Assembly (NCBI GenBank): GCA_019510535.1
Contig: JAEKKE010000174.1
Location: 1 to 11,356 of the forward strand
From: Acidobacteriota bacterium
GTDB lineage: Bacteria; Acidobacteriota; Terriglobia; Terriglobales; Acidobacteriaceae
Direction of reading: 5' to 3'
DNA: 11,356 nucleotides
Position 1 is the first letter of the stretch, and the number at the start of each line of letters is the position of its first letter. Below the pieces are notes generated by a model. The model was not told where the DNA came from. It made no database searches and was given only the letters and a program-made list of their open reading frames with translations. Both the position numbers and the translations under genes were made by a program. Of the stretch, positions 1 to 7,633 are shown in pieces.

Positions 1-1443
1 GGTCGCTCCCTTGCCGGCGTGAAATTGTTGCTTGAAGAACTCGCAGCTGGCAACGAACGAGTCGACTACTACATGTGGGACCTGTATGCGCGCGTCTCGC
101 AGTGGTACACGGCCGATGAGGCGGAGAAGGAAGCACGGAAGGCGCTACGTCTCGACACACTGCACGCTATTGAGCACGGCGGCAATGAGACTGCTGAGGT
201 TGCCGATCTGATTGCAACAGCCGTACTGCGGCGGCATCTCGAGACCATGGAGCGGCTCAGTATCGAGTATGACTTCCTGCCCAGGGAGAGCGAGATCCTT
301 CATCTCAAGTTCTGGGATGCGGCACGGGCACTGATGATTGAGAAGGGAGTGCTTTACCAGGAGACCGAGGGCAAAAACAAAGGTTGCTGGGTGATGCGCC
401 GCGCCGGCTCGGAGGTCCCAACCGAAGGGCCGGATGAGGATGCGAAGGTGATCGTACGGTCAAACGGCACGGTGACCTACGTCGGTAAGGACATTGCTTA
501 TCATCTGTGGAAGTTCGGCCTGCTGGGCAAGGACTTCGGCTATAAGCCGTTCCATCAATACCCAAACCATATGTGCTGGATCTCGACCGAGCACGGCGAA
601 GAGCAGCATCCATATTTCGGCCGCGCGGATGCCATCTACAACGTCATCGACTCGCGTCAGAATGATCCGCAGAACAACGTCATTCAGGCTCTGCGCGGCA
701 TGGGATACGAGGATGCCGCGGATCGCTACACCCATCTGAACTACGAGATGGTGGCGTTGACGCCACGTTGTGCGATTGAACTGGGCTACACCGTCAGCGA
801 AGAAGATCAGCAGCGTGCCTACATCGAGGTGAGCGGGCGCAAAGGATTCGGCGTTAAGGCCGACGACCTGCTGGATAAGCTGATTGCTGCAGCGAAGGTC
901 GAAGTGGACTCGCGTCATCCTGAACTGGACGAGGCAGACCGCTTCGAAACCGCGCGTAAGATCGCTGTTGGTGCTCTGCGTTACTTCATGCTGAAGTACT
1001 CACGGAATACCGTCATCGCATTCGACTTCCGCGATGCATTGAGCTTTGAGGGCGAGACCGGACCATACGTGCAGTACGCTATCGTGCGGGCCGCAAATAT
1101 CTTCCGTAAAGCCGGCGTCGCTGAGCAGGACGCAGTGTCTGACCTCGCGGCAGGCGATCTGCTGGAAGGGGAGAGCGGCGTCAGCATCTGGGAGGTATGG
1201 CTCACGGCATCGAAGCTGACGATGGTGATTGAGCAGGCCATCCAGAATGCAGAGCCGGCGATCCTGGCGAAGTATGTCTTCCAGTTGGCGCAACAGTTCA
1301 ACAACTTCTACCACAAGCATCACATCCTGACTGAGTCGGATCCGGCAAAGAAGAAACTGCTTCTGGCTACCGCGGCTGTGGCTAAACGCGAGATGGTTCG
1401 CGCCTTGTCGCTACTTGGGATTGAAGCTCCCGAAGTGATGTAG
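1..1443 (+). CDS. argS: Arginyl-tRNA synthetase (ArgRS), C-terminal part; 5' end outside window
   Basis: This class Ia aminoacyl-tRNA synthetase charges tRNA-Arg with arginine in the cytoplasm. The frame is open from base 1 and ends at TAG 1441-1443, giving about 480 residues; the N-terminus with the HIGH motif lies outside the window. Visible family features are a DIAYHLWKFG stretch in the catalytic region (about nt 490-525), an ID-x-RQ motif near nt 646-660, the degenerate KMSK-region loop VSGRKGFGVKADDLL (nt 829-873), and the C-terminal DALR anticodon-binding domain with an ETGPYVQYA motif (about nt 1055-1083). The SGRKG form in place of a classical KMSKS is normal for the ArgRS subgroup with this sequence style. 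An internal GTG at nt 19 is not a real start. The next gene follows after 79 bp with its own strong ribosome-binding site. Identification is secure from these motifs. Confidence 0.95.
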   Translation, partial: GRSLAGVKLLLEELAAGNERVDYYMWDLYARVSQWYTADEAEKEARKALRLDTLHAIEHGGNETAEVADLIATAVLRRHLETMERLSIEYDFLPRESEILHLKFWDAARALMIEKGVLYQETEGKNKGCWVMRRAGSEVPTEGPDEDAKVIVRSNGTVTYVGKDIAYHLWKFGLLGKDFGYKPFHQYPNHMCWISTEHGEEQHPYFGRADAIYNVIDSRQNDPQNNVIQALRGMGYEDAADRYTHLNYEMVALTPRCAIELGYTVSEEDQQRAYIEVSGRKGFGVKADDLLDKLIAAAKVEVDSRHPELDEADRFETARKIAVGALRYFMLKYSRNTVIAFDFRDALSFEGETGPYVQYAIVRAANIFRKAGVAEQDAVSDLAAGDLLEGESGVSIWEVWLTASKLTMVIEQAIQNAEPAILAKYVFQLAQQFNNFYHKHHILTESDPAKKKLLLATAAVAKREMVRALSLLGIEAPEVM

Positions 1444-1522
1444 GGAGCTTTCTCCGCCTTGGCGAGGACGGGCAACGGTGAGGGCCGGGACGCTGTCTTA
1501 TCTCCCCACATGGAGGTAAGAG

Positions 1523-2086
1523 ATGGCAAACGATCTGACTGGGAAACGTGTTGCGATTCTGGCCACGGATGGTTTCGAGCAGTCGGAACTTACGGAGCCT
1601 TACAAGGCCCTGCAGGCGGCTGGAGCGACGGTAGAGATTGTTTCTCCGAGATCCGGGGAGATCAAAGGCTGGGACATGACAGACTGGGGAGAGACCGTGA
1701 AGGTCGATGTCAATCTCAAGTCAGCCCAGGCTTCGACCTACGATGCTCTGGTTTTACCAGGTGGTGTGATGAATCCGGACCGCCTTCGTATGGATGAGAA
1801 TGCGGTCAGCTTCGTCAAAGAGTTCTTCACGGCAGGCAAGCCGGTATCAGCGATTTGTCATGGACCGTGGACTCTGATTGAAGCCGGTGTAGTCAAGGGC
1901 CGGACGATGACCTCATGGCCGTCGCTGAAGACGGACCTGATGAACGCCGGAGCCATCTGGGTGGATCGCGAGGTTGTCGAAGACAAGGGGCTCGTGACCA
2001 GCCGCAAGCCAGATGACCTGAAGGCGTTCAACGACAGAACGATCCACCAGATCGCTGAGTCCGGGCTGCGGAGATCTGCAGCCTAA
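1523..2086 (+). CDS. DJ-1/PfpI family protein (class I glutamine amidotransferase-like fold)
   Basis: This 187-aa cytoplasmic protein belongs to the DJ-1/PfpI superfamily, whose members include PfpI-type proteases, YhbO/YraA-like stress proteins and proposed deglycases. The nucleophile elbow is visible as AICHGPW with Cys112 followed by His113. The conserved acid is Glu19 in DGFEQSEL, and the PGG loop is at residues 79-81. Length and order (GFEQSEL, LPGG, CHGPW, MTSWPS) match the YhbO/PfpI branch. The start is supported by GGAGGT at 1512-1517, five bases before ATG 1523. The gene follows argS after 79 bp and may share its transcript, though nothing links the functions. Its TAA stop overlaps the stop of the convergent response-regulator gene by 4 bp. 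The family is certain, but whether this member is protease, deglycase or glyoxalase cannot be told from sequence. Confidence 0.92.
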   Translation: MANDLTGKRVAILATDGFEQSELTEPYKALQAAGATVEIVSPRSGEIKGWDMTDWGETVKVDVNLKSAQASTYDALVLPGGVMNPDRLRMDENAVSFVKEFFTAGKPVSAICHGPWTLIEAGVVKGRTMTSWPSLKTDLMNAGAIWVDREVVEDKGLVTSRKPDDLKAFNDRTIHQIAESGLRRSAA

Positions 2087-2442
2087 CCCTGAATCGTAAT
2101 GTCCTTGAGCGCGGAGAGTAGGATCTCGCGCCGAATAGGTTTAGAGAGCACTTCCCGAATTTTGAGGCGGTGCTTTTCCGTCTCCGGGAAGTCGGCTGCA
2201 TCGGAGTACAGGACGAGCGAAGGCTTGTCCGGAACCTGTTCGATCAATTGCGCTCCGCTGATACCGGGAAGGTTGTAGTCGGTCAGCAGAACATCGACGG
2301 TTTCTCTTTGCAGAATCGCTAAGGCCTCTTCTCCGCTCGAGGCCGTTAGCACGCGGTATCCGTGCTGCGCGAGCCACAGGGGGAGAAGCTCGCGCAGGAC
2401 GGGTTCGTCATCGACGAAAAGAATCGTTGGTTGTTGCGGCAT
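2083..2442 (-). CDS. Single-domain (CheY-like) response regulator
   Basis: This 119-aa protein consists of one receiver domain and no output domain. The acidic pocket is Asp11-Asp12 in FVDDEP, the phosphoacceptor is Asp55 in LLTDYNLPG, the switch Ser/Thr position is Ser80 in LVLYSD, and the conserved Lys is Lys101 in LSKPI. All residues needed for phosphorylation are present. I chose ATG 2442 because MPQQPTILFVDDEP is a typical receiver N-terminus. A longer reading from 2487 would add 15 atypical residues and run 22 nt into pepA. No strong Shine-Dalgarno is seen. The gene lies 23 bp after pepA on the same strand and may be cotranscribed. No histidine kinase is visible in the window, so it is an orphan here. 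It may act by protein-protein contact, as CheY/Spo0F-type regulators do; the partner is unknown. Confidence 0.9.
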   Translation of the reverse strand: MPQQPTILFVDDEPVLRELLPLWLAQHGYRVLTASSGEEALAILQRETVDVLLTDYNLPGISGAQLIEQVPDKPSLVLYSDAADFPETEKHRLKIREVLSKPIRREILLSALKDITIQG

Positions 2443-2465
2443 TCTGAAGCGTCTACTTCTTGTTT

Positions 2466-3980
2466 TTACTGAGTCGAGCGAACCCACTCCACGATGGAGC
2501 GCACGGCGAAACCCGACGGGCCTTTCGGCATCCAGGGTTTGTCTGCGTCCTGCCAGGCCAGGCCGGCAATATCGAGGTGGATCCAGGGGGTTTCACCGAC
2601 GAACTCCTTCAGGAAGGCCGCTGCAGTGGAGGCTCCACCCCAGCGTGTGTTGGAGGTGTTCATCAGGTCGGCGATGGAAGACTTCATGAGTTGCAGATAC
2701 TCGTCCGAGCTGGGAAGCGCCCAGAAACCTTCTCCGGCGATCTTGGCCGCACCGGTAAACGCTGTGCTGGTGGTCTCATCGTTAGTGAACAGGCCGGCGT
2801 TGATCAGTCCCAGGGCGACGGCGCAGGCTCCGGTAAGGGTGGCCGCATTGACGAGTTTGGTTGCGCCAAGCTGCTTGGCGTACCAGAGGCCATCGGCCAG
2901 CACCAGGCGGCCTTCGGCATCGGTATTGTTGATCTCAATTGTCTTTCCGCTGGCTGAGGTCAAAATGTCCCCAGGCTTGTAGCTGCGGCCAGAGGGCATG
3001 TTCTCGCAGGAGCAGATGACAGAGATAACCTTGAACGGCGGCTTGAGCGCGGCAATGGCCTGCATGGCGCCCAGCATGGCGGCAGCGCCCGCCATGTCGT
3101 ACTTCATCTTTTCCATGCCGTCAGCCGGTTTGATCGAGATGCCGCCGGTGTCGAATGTAATGCCTTTACCGACCAGGCCAAACACCGGAGCATCGGCCGC
3201 GGGAGCCGACGGTGGCGTATAAGTCAGCACGATGAGCGCAGGTGGTTCATAGCTGCCCTGGGCCACGCCGAGGAAGGCGCCCATGCCCAGCTCTTTCATC
3301 TTGTCGGTGGAGTACACTTCGGCGGCGAGACCGGATGTCCGGGCCATCTCCGCAGCACGCTGCCCCAGAACGGTGGGGGTAAGTTTGTTCCCGGGTTCGT
3401 TGACCAGCGAGCGGGCAAAGTTCTGTGCAGAGGCGATGATCTCGCCCTCGGCGACGCCGGTCTCAATGGCTGCCCGCGCTCCTGAAGGAGCAAACACGCT
3501 AAGGGTGGCAATGCTCTGGTCCTTGCGATCGGACTTATAGGTATCCGGATCGAAGTCGGCGATCACTGCGCCTTCAACGATGGCCTGCGCCGAACGAGCC
3601 GGTTCGATGGCAAGATCCTGCCCCTCAGGGAAGATGATTGCAACCTCGCGAATCCCGCGAGGTTTGGCAAAGCGGACTGCAGTGCCGGCGGCCTTCCGCA
3701 GCTCAACGGCGGAAAGGGACTTTGCTTTGCCCACGCCGACAATCAGGAGGCGCGCAGCCTTCAGCCCGGCGGGGTTATGTAGTAGCAGGGTCTCCGTAAC
3801 CCCTCCCTTGAACTCTCCTGAGGTCAGCACGGCAGCGGCTGCCGACTGTACGACAGCAGACACAGAGAGTAGGGCGATTTTCGGGTCGCCTTCCTTTTCC
3901 GTGTTCTGGTCGAGGGCGAAAACTGTTAGCAGGGGGGAGGCGGAGGATGCGGCATCCTCAAATACAAGCTTGGTCTGCAT
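2466..3980 (-). CDS. pepA: Leucyl aminopeptidase (M17 family cytosol aminopeptidase)
   Basis: This 504-aa cytoplasmic dizinc peptidase removes N-terminal amino acids in peptide turnover; some PepA proteins (E. coli) also bind DNA in Xer recombination. The C-terminal catalytic domain carries the M17 signature NTDAEGRL (residues 352-359). The metal and catalytic set is complete: Lys272, Asp277 (TFDTGG), Lys284, Asp295 (KYDMAGA), Asp354, Glu356 and Arg358. These positions are shifted by two from those of E. coli PepA as I recall them. The N-terminal macrodomain-like region is divergent, as usual. Start choice: ATG 3980 (MQTKLVFED) fits the family. ATG 3989 would add three residues and is also possible; TTG 4043 would add 21 residues unlike the family. 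It lies 132 bp after smpB and 23 bp before the response-regulator gene, all on the minus strand. Confidence 0.95.
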   Translation of the reverse strand: MQTKLVFEDAASSASPLLTVFALDQNTEKEGDPKIALLSVSAVVQSAAAAVLTSGEFKGGVTETLLLHNPAGLKAARLLIVGVGKAKSLSAVELRKAAGTAVRFAKPRGIREVAIIFPEGQDLAIEPARSAQAIVEGAVIADFDPDTYKSDRKDQSIATLSVFAPSGARAAIETGVAEGEIIASAQNFARSLVNEPGNKLTPTVLGQRAAEMARTSGLAAEVYSTDKMKELGMGAFLGVAQGSYEPPALIVLTYTPPSAPAADAPVFGLVGKGITFDTGGISIKPADGMEKMKYDMAGAAAMLGAMQAIAALKPPFKVISVICSCENMPSGRSYKPGDILTSASGKTIEINNTDAEGRLVLADGLWYAKQLGATKLVNAATLTGACAVALGLINAGLFTNDETTSTAFTGAAKIAGEGFWALPSSDEYLQLMKSSIADLMNTSNTRWGGASTAAAFLKEFVGETPWIHLDIAGLAWQDADKPWMPKGPSGFAVRSIVEWVRSTQ

Positions 3981-4013
3981 ATTCCTCATGGTAACGCTGG
4001 ACAGGAAAGTTCC

Positions 4014-4043
4014 ATCGTAGACGGAGTGTCGGCAATTCGACAA
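4014..4043 (-). promoter_or_regulatory. Weak candidate promoter for pepA
   Basis: Read on the minus strand, TTGTCG (4038-4043) and TACGAT (4014-4019) are separated by 18 bp. This is an acceptable but imperfect sigma-70-type pair, about 35 bp upstream of the pepA start. The smpB-pepA gap of 132 bp is long enough for a separate promoter. The match is weak and could arise by chance. Confidence 0.2.
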
Positions 4044-4112
4044 TCTCCTAATCCTGTGGCTTTGGATAAATCTGCGAATGCTGTTTTCTTCGCAGGAAAA
4101 CGGCGATTTGCT

Positions 4113-4646
4113 CTAGCGCCGCTGGCCGCGAGCGACGGCCGCGCGGGCCTCTTTGTCGGCTTCCCGACGCCGCTCGGTTTCACGCTTGTCCCAATCCTGT
4201 TTACCTCTGGCCAGGGCCAGCTCGCATTTCACGCGGCCGTGCCTGAAATAAAGGCGTGTTGGGACAAGCGTAAAGCCCTTCTGTGTCGTCTTACCTACTA
4301 GCTTGCGAATCTCTTCCTTGTGCAGCAGCAGCTTGCGGGTCCGCAGCGAATCATGATTCATGGCATTGCCATGAGAGAAGGGACCAATGTGCGCGTTAAG
4401 GAGGTAGATTTCTCCGTCTTTTACCAGACCGTAGGCGTCTTTCAGGTTGGCTTTGCCTTCGCGGACGGATTTGACCTCACTACCGCGCAGGGCAACGCCG
4501 GCCTCAAAACGGTCGGTCAGGAAATAATTGTGGCTGGCAGAGCGATTCTGCGCGGCGTCCCGCTCTCCCGTCGCCACGGGATCACGCGGGCGCGTGGGGC
4601 GCGCCTTCACAGTTCCTGGAACGGGTTGGCTTACAGAACGGGCCAT
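4113..4646 (-). CDS. smpB: SsrA (tmRNA)-binding protein SmpB
   Basis: SmpB is the protein partner of tmRNA in trans-translation, which rescues stalled ribosomes and tags the unfinished protein for degradation. The 177-aa product has the OB-fold core from about residue 34: SHNYFLTDRFEAG, then RGSEVKSVREGKANLKDAY (residues 54-72), and AHIGPF at residues 85-90. It ends in the basic tail GKQDWDKRETERR (148-160) that inserts near the decoding centre. The N-terminal 33 residues are rich in Pro and Arg, making this protein somewhat longer than E. coli SmpB (160 aa). ATG 4646 was chosen over 4694 because the longer version adds an unrelated segment; no convincing Shine-Dalgarno precedes either. No tmRNA gene was recognised in the window. 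It is divergent from the secretin gene across a 170-bp gap and upstream of pepA. Confidence 0.95.
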   Translation of the reverse strand: MARSVSQPVPGTVKARPTRPRDPVATGERDAAQNRSASHNYFLTDRFEAGVALRGSEVKSVREGKANLKDAYGLVKDGEIYLLNAHIGPFSHGNAMNHDSLRTRKLLLHKEEIRKLVGKTTQKGFTLVPTRLYFRHGRVKCELALARGKQDWDKRETERRREADKEARAAVARGQRR

Positions 4647-4745
4647 CTGGACGTTTGATGTTAACACGCGGCAAAAGATTCCAACTCTGGCCATGTCTTC
4701 GGCGGCCAGCCTCAGGGGCAGGGTCGGCGTCTAAGAGAAACGGAA

Positions 4746-4754
4746 TGCTATACT
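4746..4754 (+). promoter_or_regulatory. Candidate extended -10 promoter for the secretin/pseudopilin operon
   Basis: The sequence TGCTATACT contains TATACT (4749-4754) preceded by TG one base away, which is the extended -10 form. The region 17 bp upstream (about 4726-4731) is a poor -35, consistent with extended -10 dependence. A transcript would begin near 4761 and give a leader of roughly 55 nt before ATG 4817. It lies in the 170-bp divergent gap (4647-4816) between smpB and the secretin gene, the longest gene-free stretch in the window. Apart from this site I see no clear operator or terminator there. Confidence 0.4.
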
Positions 4755-4816
4755 TTCGCCATCAGCAAGCGGGGAGCGGTCCGATTTCACCCACATATTT
4801 GAGCCTCTATAGAAAC

Positions 4817-7162
4817 ATGGATCGCAGCTTTACGTCCCTTCGCAATGTAGCCTTCGTCGTCACCATTCTCGCCGTCACCGGCGGGGCAGCGCATGCCCAG
4901 TCTGCCGGCTCGTTTTATAAACGAGGACAGCAAGCCGAAGAACGGCAAGACTACGACGCGGCGTATGAGGCATATCGCCAGGCCCTCGCAAAGAAGCCGA
5001 GAGATATTCGCTACAAGGTAAAGACGGAGCGCCTGCGTTTTGAGGCGGCAACGGCACATGTGGACCGCGGACGCCTTTTGCGGCAGGGAGGCGACCTCGG
5101 CGGAGCTCTTACGGAGTTCACGCGTGCGTTGCAGATCGATCCCGCGAACCAGACCGCACAGCAGGAGATGGATCTCACGCAGAAGATGGCGGCCGCTCCC
5201 CCATCACCACAACTGCAGTCGCTGGAGAGCGGAATTCTGGCCACTCAGGCCGAAATTTCCGGGCTGGGCGGACCGGTCTCTCTCAAGCCGATCTCGAATG
5301 ACCCCATCACGCTTCGCATGGTGGAAGACACGAAGAATATCTATCAGGCCATCGGCAAGGCCGCCGGCCTGAATGTCCTGTTTGATCCGGCATACACCTC
5401 CACGCGTATCCCGGTGGAGTTGAATAATGTGTCACTGTATGACGCCCTGCGCATTGTGGGCGCCATCTCCGGCACCTTCTGGAAGCCGGTGACAGAAAAC
5501 ACCATTCTGGTGGCGCAAAACACCCGTAATAAGCGTCAGGATCTGGACGAGATGGCGGTCCAGACCTTTTATCTGACCAATGCCACCCAGACCGCTGACA
5601 CCAACGAAATTGTCACTGCGTTGCGCAACGTCTTCGGTACCGGGCAGAACGTCGGCGTCTTTGCCATTCCCAGCCAGAATGCGGTCGTGATGCGGGCCAC
5701 GCCTGACCAGCTTCTGTTGGCGCAGAAGCTTCTGAACGATCTCGATCGCACCAAGCCGGAGGTCGTGGTCGATGTAGCCGTACTCGAAGTGAACCGCGAG
5801 AAAGTTCGTAATCTGGGTATTACGCTTCCTCAGTCCTTTTCGGTCACTCCTGTTACAACGAACACTACCAGTAGCAGTTCGTCGAGCTCCAGTTCGAGTT
5901 CCAGCTCCTCCTCTTCGAACAGCAACAGCGCTCTGACGCTCAATCAGTTGGCCCACCTCAATGGAAACAACTTCAACGTGAACATTGGAACCGGCACGGT
6001 GAATGCGCTGCTTACGGATAGCGACACGCGCATTCTGCAGAATCCTCGCATTCGTGCAACGGATGGACAAAAGGCAACGCTGAAGATCGGTTCCAAGATT
6101 CCTATCGCGACTGGATCATTCGCCTCCGGTACGACGACCGCCGTCAGCGCGCTTGTGAACACGCAGTTCACTTATATCGACGTTGGCGTCAATATCGACA
6201 TGACTCCGACCGTGCATACGGATCGGGATATCACGCTGAAGATGAAGATCGAGGTTACCTCCCAGAGCGGCTCGGTGACTATCAGTTCTGTCACTCAACC
6301 GATCATCAGTCAGCGTTCGGTAGAGCATGTGATTCAGCTCAAAGAAGGCGAGCCCAGCATTCTGGCCGGTATTCTAAACCGCCAGGACTCGTTGAGTGTG
6401 AGTGGGACTCCTGGTCTCGGTGAGTTGCCGCTGTTGAAATATGTCTTTGGCTCCAGGTCAAAGACGCAGTCGCAGGATGAGGTCGTCTTCCTGCTGATTC
6501 CACATCTGGTGCGAGAGAGTCTGTTGAGCCGCATGAACACGCGCGCCATCGATACGGGCACCAGTCAGTCGATTGAGCTTCGCCGTGAAGCGGGGCAGGA
6601 TGCTGCGTCGACCAGGACGACGGGGGCTGCCGGTCCCGGCGGGTCGCTTGTCCCGCCTGCACAGCGTACGACGGCTGCCGCCGCGGCAAATGCCGCTATT
6701 CAGCAACTTCAGCAGGACGGGTCGGCTACAACCTCGGCTTCGGTAGCGGCGCCCGTCAGCTTTGCGATTACGCCGGGCAACGCAACCCAGGCCGTTGGCA
6801 GCACCTTCCAGGTGGCGGTCATGGCCTCAAATGCTCGCGACCTGTACTCGGTGCCGCTGCAAATGCAGTTCAATCCGCAGGTCCTGCAACTGGTGAACGT
6901 GGACAGTGGAGAGATGCTGGGCCGGGACGGTCAGGCTGTAGCTCTGGCGCATCGCGACGAGGGCAATGGAATGGTCACGATCTCCGCCTCGCGTCCGCCT
7001 TCGACCAAGGGCGTCGATGGGCAGGGAAGCATCTGCGTACTGACCTTCAAGGCCACGGCCGCGGGTGATTCCAACCTCATGCTGACGAAGGTGGGCGCGC
7101 AGAACTCGGCGCAGGTGAATCTGCCGGCGGTCGGTTCTCAGGCCATTGTGCACGTGAAGTAA
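4817..7162 (+). CDS. TPR-secretin-cohesin fusion protein (GspD/PilQ-type outer-membrane secretin)
   Basis: This 781-aa protein probably forms the outer-membrane ring of a type II secretion or type IV pilus-like system. Order of parts: Sec signal peptide, residues 1-27 (hydrophobic VAFVVTILAV, cleavage after AHA); two TPR-like repeats at about 32-65 and 78-112 (FYKRGQQAEE, LQIDP); periplasmic N-type domains about 158-312 (VELNNVSLYDALRIV, then a NolW-like part ending in LLNDLD); secretin core about 313-567, with TRILQNPRIRATDGQKA and the TPGLGELPLLKYVFGSR signature; an Ala/Gly/Thr-rich linker about 568-645; and a cohesin-like domain about 646-781. A run of 16 Ser (352-367) interrupts the secretin part. 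ATG 4817 was chosen because it gives a proper signal peptide; the in-frame extension upstream does not. The ribosome-binding site is weak. The first pseudopilin gene begins 3 nt after the stop. No ATPase or inner-membrane platform gene is visible here. Confidence 0.92.
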   Translation: MDRSFTSLRNVAFVVTILAVTGGAAHAQSAGSFYKRGQQAEERQDYDAAYEAYRQALAKKPRDIRYKVKTERLRFEAATAHVDRGRLLRQGGDLGGALTEFTRALQIDPANQTAQQEMDLTQKMAAAPPSPQLQSLESGILATQAEISGLGGPVSLKPISNDPITLRMVEDTKNIYQAIGKAAGLNVLFDPAYTSTRIPVELNNVSLYDALRIVGAISGTFWKPVTENTILVAQNTRNKRQDLDEMAVQTFYLTNATQTADTNEIVTALRNVFGTGQNVGVFAIPSQNAVVMRATPDQLLLAQKLLNDLDRTKPEVVVDVAVLEVNREKVRNLGITLPQSFSVTPVTTNTTSSSSSSSSSSSSSSSSNSNSALTLNQLAHLNGNNFNVNIGTGTVNALLTDSDTRILQNPRIRATDGQKATLKIGSKIPIATGSFASGTTTAVSALVNTQFTYIDVGVNIDMTPTVHTDRDITLKMKIEVTSQSGSVTISSVTQPIISQRSVEHVIQLKEGEPSILAGILNRQDSLSVSGTPGLGELPLLKYVFGSRSKTQSQDEVVFLLIPHLVRESLLSRMNTRAIDTGTSQSIELRREAGQDAASTRTTGAAGPGGSLVPPAQRTTAAAAANAAIQQLQQDGSATTSASVAAPVSFAITPGNATQAVGSTFQVAVMASNARDLYSVPLQMQFNPQVLQLVNVDSGEMLGRDGQAVALAHRDEGNGMVTISASRPPSTKGVDGQGSICVLTFKATAAGDSNLMLTKVGAQNSAQVNLPAVGSQAIVHVK
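5870..5917 (+). repeat. Poly-serine tract (16 Ser) inside the secretin
   Basis: Sixteen consecutive serine codons encode residues 352-367 of the secretin, followed by Asn-Ser-Asn-Ser. Five of the six serine codons are used (AGT, AGC, TCG, TCC, TCT), mixed irregularly. The DNA is therefore not a simple short tandem repeat, and the run appears to be kept at protein level. It lies between the end of the periplasmic N-domains and the main beta-rich secretin core, where secretins often carry variable loops. Confidence 0.95.
6752..7159 (+). other. Cohesin-like domain at the C-terminus of the secretin
   Basis: Residues 646-781 form a beta-rich module after the Ala/Gly/Thr linker. The pattern ITPGNATQAVGSTFQV, then LQMQFNPQVLQLVNVDSG, then ICVLTFKAT follows the cohesin/CBM-like beta-sandwich pattern (a hydrophobic strand, an F-NP-VL-L-V element, then a G-rich turn and L-F-A strand). 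Known cohesins bind dockerin modules. Related C-terminal modules are annotated on secretins of Acidobacteriota and some other phyla, where their partner is unknown. The assignment is by pattern recognition. Confidence 0.7.
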
Positions 7163-7165
7163 GCC

Positions 7166-7633
7166 ATGCCGAAGCATGCTCCAAACCGAAGGGGGGAGGC
7201 GGGCGTCACCCTGGTGGAACTGATCGTAGCGACAGCGATCATCGCCATCCTTGCGTCTGCGGTACTTCCGATTGCGCGGTTCCAGCTCAAGCGTCAAAAG
7301 GAACGGGAGCTCCGGCGAGATTTGTGGGAGATGCGTGCAGCGATTGACCGTTATAAAGATGCTGCCGATCGGGGCGCCTTTCAGACCAAGCTCGAGAGCA
7401 TGAACTATCCGCCCGATCTGGAAACGCTGGTCAACGGTGTGGATGTACAGGGGCACAAGGTGCGTTTCCTCAGGCAGATTCCTAAAGATCCAATGACCGG
7501 AAATACCGACTGGGGGCTGCGCTCCATGCAGGATGATCCGAGCAGCGATAGCTGGGGCGGACAAAATGTCTTCGATGTACACACCCGCAGCACGGGCACA
7601 GCTCTTGACGGATCGAGGTACTCCGAATGGTAA
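7166..7633 (+). CDS. GspG-like type II secretion pseudopilin (first copy)
   Basis: This 155-aa protein is a class III-signal (prepilin-type) inner-membrane protein. A short basic leader (residues 1-13) ends in Gly13 and is followed by VTLVELIVATAIIAILA. Prepilin peptidase would cleave after Gly13, leaving Val as the first mature residue and Glu18 as the conserved Glu+5. The hydrophobic N-terminal helix covers about residues 14-37. The soluble part has LRRDLWEMRAAIDRYK and an IPKDPMTGNTDW motif, which corresponds to the DP-x-x-G region of GspG-type major pseudopilins. Mature position +1 is usually Phe or Met, so Val is a little unusual. It starts 3 nt after the secretin stop, and its end (Tyr-Ser-Glu-Trp-stop) overlaps the next gene by 7 nt. 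It probably assembles into a pseudopilus that works with the upstream secretin. Confidence 0.88.
   Translation: MPKHAPNRRGEAGVTLVELIVATAIIAILASAVLPIARFQLKRQKERELRRDLWEMRAAIDRYKDAADRGAFQTKLESMNYPPDLETLVNGVDVQGHKVRFLRQIPKDPMTGNTDWGLRSMQDDPSSDSWGGQNVFDVHTRSTGTALDGSRYSEW

Noticed and set aside
2460..3540. Several + strand open frames across pepA
   Set aside because: They lie antisense to a complete pepA with all active-site motifs and show no family resemblance.
3981..4043. TTG 4043 or ATG 3989 as pepA start
   Set aside because: The TTG start adds 21 residues unlike PepA N-termini, and TTG overlaps a possible -35 element. ATG 3989 is possible but adds only three residues without a better ribosome-binding site.
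4083..4101. GTTTTC...GAAAAC hairpin between smpB and pepA
   Set aside because: The stem is short and AT-rich, with no T run after it on the minus strand, so it is unlikely to be a terminator.
4655..4816. N-terminal extension of the secretin frame
   Set aside because: It would place 54 residues before a clean Sec signal peptide and would run through the candidate promoter, so ATG 4817 is preferred.
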